From positions 1-5,793 of the forward strand of contig JAPKZP010000217.1 in the NCBI GenBank assembly GCA_026393735.1: a DNA stretch of 5,793 bases. The letters are read 5' to 3'. This document shows positions 1-4,454 of the stretch, one piece after another. How positions within the stretch are numbered: the first letter of the stretch is position 1; every line of letters starts with the position of its first letter. The DNA comes from Acidobacteriota bacterium. Its GTDB lineage: Bacteria > Acidobacteriota > Vicinamibacteria > Vicinamibacterales > JAKQTR01. The notes under the pieces were generated by a model. It made no database searches. It was not told where the DNA came from and saw only the letters and a program-made list of their open reading frames with translations. Made by a program: the position numbers and the translations under genes.

Positions 1-962
1 ACGAACTTCATGAAGTCGGCGAGGCCGCGCTGCATCGCCTCGGCAAAGAGATGAATGCGGATCGCCGACGTGGCCGGGTACGTGGCCACCTCGAAGTTCT
101 CGAGGATGTGGAGCATTTCCAACAGACCCATGCCGCCGACGGGTGGCGGGGCCGAGAGCAGGTCGTAGCCGCGGTAGCTTCCGGTGACAGGAACCCGCTC
201 GATGGCCTGATAGGAGGCGAGGTCGGCCTTCGTGATGAAGCCGCCGTTCGCGGCCATGTCGGAGGCGATCTTCTCCGCCAGTGCGCCGCGATAGAACACA
301 TCCCGGCCGCCCGCCGAGATCTTCCGCAGGCTCTCCGCGAGATCGGCGTTCTTCAGGACGCCGCCCGCCTCGAGCGGCAGGCCCTCGGGACAGAAGATCT
401 TCGCCAAACCCTCCACCTTGGCGAGTTCCTCGAAGCTGTCGGCGAGGATCGCGGCAAGCGTGGAGCTGATGGCGTATCCGCCGGCGGCGAGCCTGATGGC
501 CGGCGCCATCACCGTCTGGAGCTTCATCGTCCCGTACTTCTCGAGCGCCAGCGTCAGACCAGCCACCGTACCGGGGATGGCGACCGCGTTGTAGCCGACC
601 GACGCGATCCTGTCCTTGAATGTCGCCGTGGCGGGGGCGGCCGACCGATAGTCAATCGCGACCGCCTTCCTGTGCTTCGCCAGATAGATGACCATCATCC
701 CTTCGCCGCCGATGCCGGTGGCGTTCGGCTCGACCACGCCGATGGCGAACGCGGTCGCGACGGCGGCGTCGACGGCATTCCCGCCGGCCTTCAGGATGTC
801 CACGCCGGCCTGCGAGGCGAGTGCGTGAGCCGAAGCAACCATCCCGTGGTCCGCCACGATCTCTGCGTTCTTCGTGGCGGTTCGTCCGGGGTGCGTCAGC
901 AGCACCACGGCAACGGCCGCGAAGCCCACCCGCACGGCGTGTCGCCTAAAAAGAGTGCTCAT
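1..962 (-). CDS. ggt: Gamma-glutamyltransferase, secreted (3' part beyond left edge)
   Basis: Gamma-glutamyltransferases are Ntn-hydrolases that remove or transfer the gamma-glutamyl group of glutathione and related compounds, usually in the periplasm. About 320 codons are visible of a family usually near 550-580. Residues 1-30 look like a signal peptide: FRRHAVR, then a hydrophobic VGFAAVAVVLL stretch and a plausible cleavage near GRTA. Family signatures follow: AGGNAVDAAVATAFAIGVVEP (about 59-79), GIGGEGMMVIY (about 83-93) and IDYRSAAPATAT (about 103-114), whose Arg matches the substrate-carboxylate-binding Arg of E. coli Ggt. The residue after that Arg is Ser instead of the common Glu. A PPPVGGMGLLEML stretch follows near 272. 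The autoprocessing Thr and the small subunit lie off the left edge, so activity cannot be judged. The start is ATG at 962-960, with AAGGGAG (971-977) 8 nt upstream. The gene is divergent from the kaiC operon. Confidence 0.9.
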   Translation of the reverse strand, partial: MSTLFRRHAVRVGFAAVAVVLLTHPGRTATKNAEIVADHGMVASAHALASQAGVDILKAGGNAVDAAVATAFAIGVVEPNATGIGGEGMMVIYLAKHRKAVAIDYRSAAPATATFKDRIASVGYNAVAIPGTVAGLTLALEKYGTMKLQTVMAPAIRLAAGGYAISSTLAAILADSFEELAKVEGLAKIFCPEGLPLEAGGVLKNADLAESLRKISAGGRDVFYRGALAEKIASDMAANGGFITKADLASYQAIERVPVTGSYRGYDLLSAPPPVGGMGLLEMLHILENFEVATYPATSAIRIHLFAEAMQRGLADFMKF

Positions 963-1041
963 CCTCTCATCTCCCTTCGCAGCCCGACCCCGCCGGGCCG
1001 GTGCTGTCTCCTGTCGAACGGGTTGATGGGGACACATGAAG

Positions 1042-1073
1042 CTGTTGAAATCTACCCCACTCGCCGTCAACAG
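1042..1073. repeat. Inverted repeat CTGTTGA-N18-TCAACAG in the divergent intergenic region
   Basis: Perfect 7-bp arms at 1042-1048 and 1067-1073 are separated by 18 nt, about 80 nt upstream of the ggt start. On the minus strand a TTGACG (1070-1065) resembles a -35 element, but I see no convincing -10 at the right distance. It could be an operator for a dimeric regulator of ggt or a chance repeat. There is no direct evidence for a function. Confidence 0.3.
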
Positions 1074-1146
1074 TCATTGTTCTTTCCGGGCTGCCGCCGG
1101 TCGTCTGGCCCCGCCAGGCCCCGGACACGGGCTCCCGACTCCTGAC

Positions 1147-1162
1147 TGTTCACTTTTGAACA
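1147..1162. promoter_or_regulatory. Palindrome TGTTCA-CTTT-TGAACA (candidate operator)
   Basis: Perfect 6-bp arms (1147-1152 and 1157-1162) surround a 4-nt centre, 62 nt before the response regulator start. The same half-sites recur at 1187-1211, which favours a protein-binding site over chance. The centre is too short and AT-poor at the flanks for a useful terminator, and no T-run follows. The binding protein is unknown. The GTTC/GAAC core is shared with several unrelated operators, so I do not name a regulator. Confidence 0.45.
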
Positions 1163-1186
1163 CCAGTCCCTGCCAGAACTCACCTA

Positions 1187-1211
1187 TGTTCAACCGAAAC
1201 GTTTCTGAACA
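1187..1211. promoter_or_regulatory. Nested palindrome TGTTCA-ACC-GAAACGTTTC-TGAACA (candidate operator)
   Basis: The outer arms TGTTCA (1187-1192) and TGAACA (1206-1211) match the half-sites of the palindrome at 1147-1162. Between them lies a perfect 10-bp palindrome, GAAACGTTTC (1196-1205), offset by 3 nt. The element ends 2 nt before the GGGAGG ribosome binding site (1214-1219) of the response regulator. Protein binding here, or an mRNA hairpin if transcription starts upstream, would directly affect expression of the kai operon. A TATGTT at 1185-1190 could be a -10 element overlapping the left arm, but no well-spaced -35 is visible. Confidence 0.5.
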
Positions 1212-1223
1212 CAGGGAGGCCGT

Positions 1224-1706
1224 ATGGTGACCGTCGGACTGGCAGATGACCACGTCGTCGTGAGGCAGGGGTTGCGCCTGCTGCTGGAAACGGACCCGGG
1301 CCTTGCCGTGGTGGGCGAAGCGGCCAACGGCGTGGACGCGCTTGCACTGGTCAAGCGCCTGAAACCGCAGGTGCTGATCCTCGATTTGATGATGCCCGCC
1401 CCGGACGGCCTGGAGGTCACGCGCAGGATCTCACGCCTGAAACTCGGCACACGGGTGATCATCCTCACGATGTACGGCGACCCGGCATTCCTGATGGATG
1501 CGCTCAAAGGCGGCGCGGCTGGGTATGTCGTGAAAGAGTCGTGCGGCACGGAGCTGCTTCACGCCATACACGAGGTGGCTGCCGGTCGCCGCTACCTGAG
1601 CCCTGCCCTGAACGCCATCGTGAAGGAGTGGACCTCGAACACCCACCAGGTCGCGGGTGCGCGCAAAACCGCGAAACGTCCCCGGCAGACGTCACGAGCC
1701 CTCTGA
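1224..1706 (+). CDS. Receiver-only response regulator, NarL/FixJ type without HTH
   Basis: This 160-aa protein is a phospho-acceptor domain of a two-component system. The receiver covers about residues 1-122: acidic pair D8/D9 in LADDHVVVRQGL, phospho-acceptor D54 in LILDLMMP, switch T82 in IILTMY, and K104 in GGAAGYVVKES. It then reads AAGRRYLSPALN, the usual linker ahead of a LuxR-type helix-turn-helix in NarL/FixJ regulators. The ~60-residue DNA-binding domain never follows, and the protein ends in a basic tail (ARKTAKRPRQTSRAL). No HTH signature shows in the other two plus-strand frames downstream, so a simple frameshift does not explain its absence. The start is ATG at 1224, with GGGAGG only 4 nt upstream. 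The adjacent GTG at 1227 would give better spacing and changes the protein by one residue. It is first in the operon, 29 nt before kaiC, and its likely partner kinase is the fourth gene. Confidence 0.9.
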   Translation: MVTVGLADDHVVVRQGLRLLLETDPGLAVVGEAANGVDALALVKRLKPQVLILDLMMPAPDGLEVTRRISRLKLGTRVIILTMYGDPAFLMDALKGGAAGYVVKESCGTELLHAIHEVAAGRRYLSPALNAIVKEWTSNTHQVAGARKTAKRPRQTSRAL

Positions 1707-1721
1707 GCAGCCTTCCGCGAC

Positions 1722-1727
1722 AAAGGA
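1722..1727 (+). promoter_or_regulatory. Ribosome binding site that sets the kaiC start
   Basis: AAAGGA lies 8 nt before the GTG at 1736. It decides the kaiC start, because the open frame continues upstream to 1541 through the response regulator gene in another frame. Confidence 0.6.
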
Positions 1728-1735
1728 CGAACCTC

Positions 1736-3193
1736 GTGACGACACCACAACGAAGGGCGCACCGGAAAGATCCGGCAGGACCGCTGACGAGAGCGAGAGA
1801 CATCCCGAAGGAGCCGACAGGCATTGCCGGCCTGGACGTGGTGCTGGGCGGCGGTGTGCCCGCCGGACGCGTGACCATTCTCAGCGGGGGGCCCGGGAGC
1901 GGCAAGAGCACGATGGGCCTGCAGTTGCTGTTGACTGGCGCCAACGCCGGCGATGCGGGCATTCTGGTCATGTTCGAGGAGCGGGCCGCTACCGTGCGTC
2001 AGGACGCGTGGAGCCGGGGATGGGACCTCGCCCGGCTGGAGAGGAAGAACAAGCTCTGCCTGCTGGACGCCCGCCTGGACCCGAAGGCGGTCATCGCCGG
2101 CGAGTTCTCCATCAACGGTCTGCTGGCCATCCTCGACCGCCGGATCACGGCCATGCGCGCCAAGTATGTCGTGATCGATGCCGTAGACGCCCTCCTGCAT
2201 CTCTACGACAGCCCCACCCGCGAGCGTCACGAGTTGTACGCGCTGCACGAATGGCTCCTGGACAGGGGCGTGACCACCATCATGACGGTCAAGGCGATCG
2301 ACGAGGCGGAGGCGCGCTCCCGATATGCGTTTCTGGACTTCATGGCGGATTGCGTGATTCACGTGGATCAGCGCGTCACCGCCCAGATCACGACGCGGCG
2401 CCTCCGCGTGATCAAGTACCGCGGCTCGGGATACGGTCGCAACGAGTACCCCTTCGTCATCAACGAGAGTGGCATCACCATCATCCCGATGACCAGCAAC
2501 GTCCTGCAGCACCGTCCCCCCGGTCCACGCGTGTCCAGTGGCACGGCGTGGCTGGACGAGGCGCTCGCGGGCGGCTACCGGCAGGGTACGGCCGTTCTCA
2601 TCGCCGGAACCGCCGGCGCCGGCAAGACCACGCTGGCCTGCCTGTTCACGCGAGCGGCCTGCCTGCGCGGCGAGCGCGTGCTGTATCTCAATTTCGAGGA
2701 ATCGCCGGAAGCCATGGTCGCCAACATGCTGAGCCCAGGCCTGGACCTGCAGCCGCTCATCGCGAAGGGGACACTGGCGATTCGATCCTACCTGCCGGAA
2801 GCCATGGGCGTGGAGGAGCATCTGTTCCATTCCCTGGAGGACATGAGTCAGTTTCAGCCCACCAGCGTGATTGTGGACGCGATCTCGGCCTGCAGGCGCA
2901 TGGGGTCCGAGCAGGCGGCCTTCGAATACCTGATGCGGATTCTGAACGCCTGCAAGGAGCGGGGCATCACCTGCATGTGCCTCAATCAGAGTTCGGGCCG
3001 TGAGTCCATCGAAGACATCAGCGGGATCGGCATTTCGTCGCTCATCGATACGGTGATCCTTCTGCGCCATCGCCAGGCCGGCGACACGATGGTGCGCCAG
3101 TTGGTCGTCATGAAGGCCCGAGGGTCGCGCCATTCCGAACAGTTCCACGAATTCCGCGTCACCGATCGAGGCCTCGATCTGGTGAAGGCCTGA
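1736..3193 (+). CDS. kaiC: Circadian clock ATPase/autokinase KaiC
   Basis: This 485-aa protein has two RecA-like domains (cyanobacterial KaiC is about 519). KaiC forms ATP-dependent hexamers. CI hydrolyses ATP slowly and binds KaiB, while CII phosphorylates and dephosphorylates itself. CI (about 25-255) has Walker A GGPGSGKST (51-59, K57), the Glu pair in VMFEE (E81/E82), Walker B around YVVIDAVDALL (D148), and the KYRGSGYGRNEYPF segment near its end. CII (about 265-485) has the conserved RVSSG entry, Walker A GTAGAGKTT (291-299, K297), NFEES (E321/E322), Walker B SVIVDAIS (D381) and the KARGSRH motif. The S431/T432 phosphosites of Synechococcus KaiC align with S434-S435 in GIGISSLIDTVILL. 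The protein ends at RGLDLVKA, about where the A-loop would begin, so the KaiA-binding tail is missing. The GTG start is chosen for its AAAGGA site, and the N-terminus (about 1-24) is basic. kaiB follows after 39 nt. Confidence 0.95.
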   Translation: MTTPQRRAHRKDPAGPLTRARDIPKEPTGIAGLDVVLGGGVPAGRVTILSGGPGSGKSTMGLQLLLTGANAGDAGILVMFEERAATVRQDAWSRGWDLARLERKNKLCLLDARLDPKAVIAGEFSINGLLAILDRRITAMRAKYVVIDAVDALLHLYDSPTRERHELYALHEWLLDRGVTTIMTVKAIDEAEARSRYAFLDFMADCVIHVDQRVTAQITTRRLRVIKYRGSGYGRNEYPFVINESGITIIPMTSNVLQHRPPGPRVSSGTAWLDEALAGGYRQGTAVLIAGTAGAGKTTLACLFTRAACLRGERVLYLNFEESPEAMVANMLSPGLDLQPLIAKGTLAIRSYLPEAMGVEEHLFHSLEDMSQFQPTSVIVDAISACRRMGSEQAAFEYLMRILNACKERGITCMCLNQSSGRESIEDISGIGISSLIDTVILLRHRQAGDTMVRQLVVMKARGSRHSEQFHEFRVTDRGLDLVKA

Positions 3194-3221
3194 GGGCGGT
3201 CCGTGCGTGGCACAGGACAGC

Positions 3222-3225
3222 GGAG
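3222..3225 (+). promoter_or_regulatory. Ribosome binding site favouring the kaiB ATG start
   Basis: GGAG lies 7 nt before the ATG at 3233. A competing in-frame GTG at 3203 has GAGGG (3192-3196) 6 nt upstream, overlapping the kaiC stop codon. Either start is possible; the ATG is preferred. Confidence 0.45.
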
Positions 3226-3232
3226 CGCGAGG

Positions 3233-3571
3233 ATGACGACGAGAGGCGGGAAGCGGAGGATCGCCCAGGCCGGGCGTGACACCACGCCTGCTCCTGACAC
3301 GTACGTCTTCCAGTTGTTCGTGGCCGGCGACGAACCGAACTCCGCCCTGGCCCTCGGAAACCTGGTCCGGATCTGCGACGCGCACATCGCTGGACGTTAC
3401 GAAATCCATACCGTGGACGTGCTGAAGAACGCCGATGCCGCCTACAAGCACAACGTGATTGTGACCCCCACCGTGATCCTGACGAGACCCCTGCCGTCGG
3501 TCACCCTCTTCGGCACCCTGCGCGATCCCGCGCAGGTCCTGGCCGCACTCCGATTGACCGGTGCGCGATGA
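3233..3571 (+). CDS. kaiB: Circadian clock protein KaiB
   Basis: This 112-aa protein is KaiB, a small protein that switches from a tetrameric fold to a thioredoxin-like monomer and then binds KaiC CI. The KaiB domain covers about residues 22-112: YVFQLFVAGDEPNSALAL (24-41, matching YxLxLYVAGxxPNS of the family), HTVDVLKN (59-66), VIVTPTVIL (75-83), RPLP (85-88) and FGTLRD (93-98), then a final helix. The protein stops soon after that helix, so it lacks the short acidic tail of Synechococcus KaiB. About 21 residues precede the domain and are basic (TTRGGKRR), more than in cyanobacterial KaiB. A GTG at 3203 would add ten more. The gene lies 39 nt after kaiC, and its stop overlaps the kinase start (ATGA, 3568-3571), so the two are probably translated together. 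No kaiA is present in the window. Confidence 0.93.
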   Translation: MTTRGGKRRIAQAGRDTTPAPDTYVFQLFVAGDEPNSALALGNLVRICDAHIAGRYEIHTVDVLKNADAAYKHNVIVTPTVILTRPLPSVTLFGTLRDPAQVLAALRLTGAR

Positions 3572-4410
3572 GCCCCCAGGGCACGGCACATCGCGAGGGC
3601 ATCGACAGTCTGACTGGCGCAGCGGGACTCGCGCGTGCGCTGCGGACTCACGAGGTGGACGCGATTGTGGGCGTTCGCGACATCATGTTCGTCCGGCTGA
3701 AGCAGGCGGAAGACGAACTCGAGAGTTCGAGGAATCAACTGCGCGCCCTCACGGCGCACCTGCTGTCGGTGCGCGACAGCGAGCGGGTGGCGATCGCGCG
3801 TGAGCTGCACGACGAATTCGGTCAGGCGCTCACGAGCCTCCAGCTGGGATTGGCGTGGCTGGCCCGCAATGTGAAGCCGGCGCAGAAGCCGCTGCTGACG
3901 AAGATCGGCGCGCTGTCGGACGCCACAACGAGCTTGATCCGTTCGGTGAAGAACATCACGGTCGAGCTGCGGCCCGGCGCGTTGGATGAACTGGGCCTGG
4001 CGAAGACCTTGAAATCGTCGGCCAGGGAATTCGAGGGATCTGCGGGGATACCGTGCGGCTTCAGGACGAACACGGCAGGCGCCACATTCGACCGGCCGGC
4101 GGCGGTCGCCGTGTACAGGATCGTCCAGGCCGCGCTGACCAATGTCGCCCGGCATGCGCGTGCGTCGAACGTGACGGTCGCGCTCATGAAGCGCACGTAT
4201 GACCTGGTCGTGACCGTGCGGGACGACGGAAAAGGAATCAGCAGGAAGCTCATCGACAGCCAGAACTCGCTGGGCATCATCGGTATGCGGGAGCGTACCG
4301 TGGCCCTTGGCGGCACGTTTACGCTTGCCAGCTCGAGAAGCAACGGGACGTTGCTGACGGCGCGGATTCCGCTTTCACGGGTCGTCATCGGGCCCGCCAC
4401 CGCCGCCTGA
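3568..4410 (+). CDS. Soluble histidine kinase, HisKA_3 (NarX/DesK) class
   Basis: This 280-aa kinase has no membrane segment, signal peptide or recognisable sensor domain. Residues 1-40 are unassigned. Residues about 41-70 (RLKQAEDELESSRNQLRALT) look like a coiled-coil dimer linker. The HisKA_3 dimerisation domain has the phospho-acceptor in RELHDEFGQ: H81, with D82 and Q86 forming the DxxxQ pattern tied to phosphatase activity in this class. VELRPGALDELGL (132-144) is typical. The ATPase domain has an N-box at YRIVQAALTNVARHA (183-197, N192), G1 at VRDDGKGI (217-224), G2 at SLGIIGMRERTVALGG (234-249) and a final NGTLLTARIPL strand. The N-box Glu usual in RIVQEALTN is Ala188 (codon GCC), which may lower or alter kinase activity. 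The start overlaps the kaiB stop (ATGA) and has no clear ribosome binding site, which points to translational coupling. The likely partner is the receiver at 1224-1706, and the input may be the KaiBC complex. Confidence 0.92.
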   Translation: MSPQGTAHREGIDSLTGAAGLARALRTHEVDAIVGVRDIMFVRLKQAEDELESSRNQLRALTAHLLSVRDSERVAIARELHDEFGQALTSLQLGLAWLARNVKPAQKPLLTKIGALSDATTSLIRSVKNITVELRPGALDELGLAKTLKSSAREFEGSAGIPCGFRTNTAGATFDRPAAVAVYRIVQAALTNVARHARASNVTVALMKRTYDLVVTVRDDGKGISRKLIDSQNSLGIIGMRERTVALGGTFTLASSRSNGTLLTARIPLSRVVIGPATAA

Positions 4411-4427
4411 GGCACGAGGAAGACAGA

Positions 4428-4451
4428 CCGTGCGCGTGACGCGGCACACGG
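4428..4451. terminator. GC-rich hairpin in the convergent gap
   Basis: CCGTG-CGCG (4428-4436), loop TGA, then CGCG (4440-4443), a GCA bulge and CACGG (4447-4451) can form a hairpin between two convergent genes. No T-run follows on either strand, so it is not a canonical intrinsic terminator. It may slow transcription or protect 3' ends. Confidence 0.3.
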
Positions 4452-4454
4452 ACG

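Noticed and set aside
51..1145. Long plus-strand open frame (364 codons) across the left part
   Set aside because: It is antisense to ggt, which shows clear family motifs. The translation is Arg/Gly/His-rich with no domain, as expected from an antisense frame in GC-rich DNA.
1036..1230. Short open frame of 64 codons before the response regulator, with a GGGGA ahead of its ATG
   Set aside because: It has no recognisable motif, runs through both palindromes and overlaps the response regulator start. A leader peptide cannot be excluded but nothing supports it.
1600..1735. Possible frameshift that removed the HTH of the response regulator
   Set aside because: No LTPRERE-like HTH signature appears in any plus-strand frame between the receiver and kaiC, so the domain is absent and not merely out of frame.
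1657..3003. Second plus-strand open frame of 448 codons inside kaiC
   Set aside because: It is in another frame of kaiC, is Arg/Pro/His-rich and has no recognisable domain.
1592..3589. Minus-strand open frame of 665 codons over kaiC and kaiB
   Set aside because: It is a shadow of kaiC/kaiB. The His/Gly/Arg-rich sequence has no motifs, and the plus-strand genes account fully for the region.
3442..4415. Two minus-strand open frames (3442-4155 and 3822-4415) over kaiB and the kinase
   Set aside because: They are antisense shadows without domains. The plus-strand frame carries all the kinase boxes in order.
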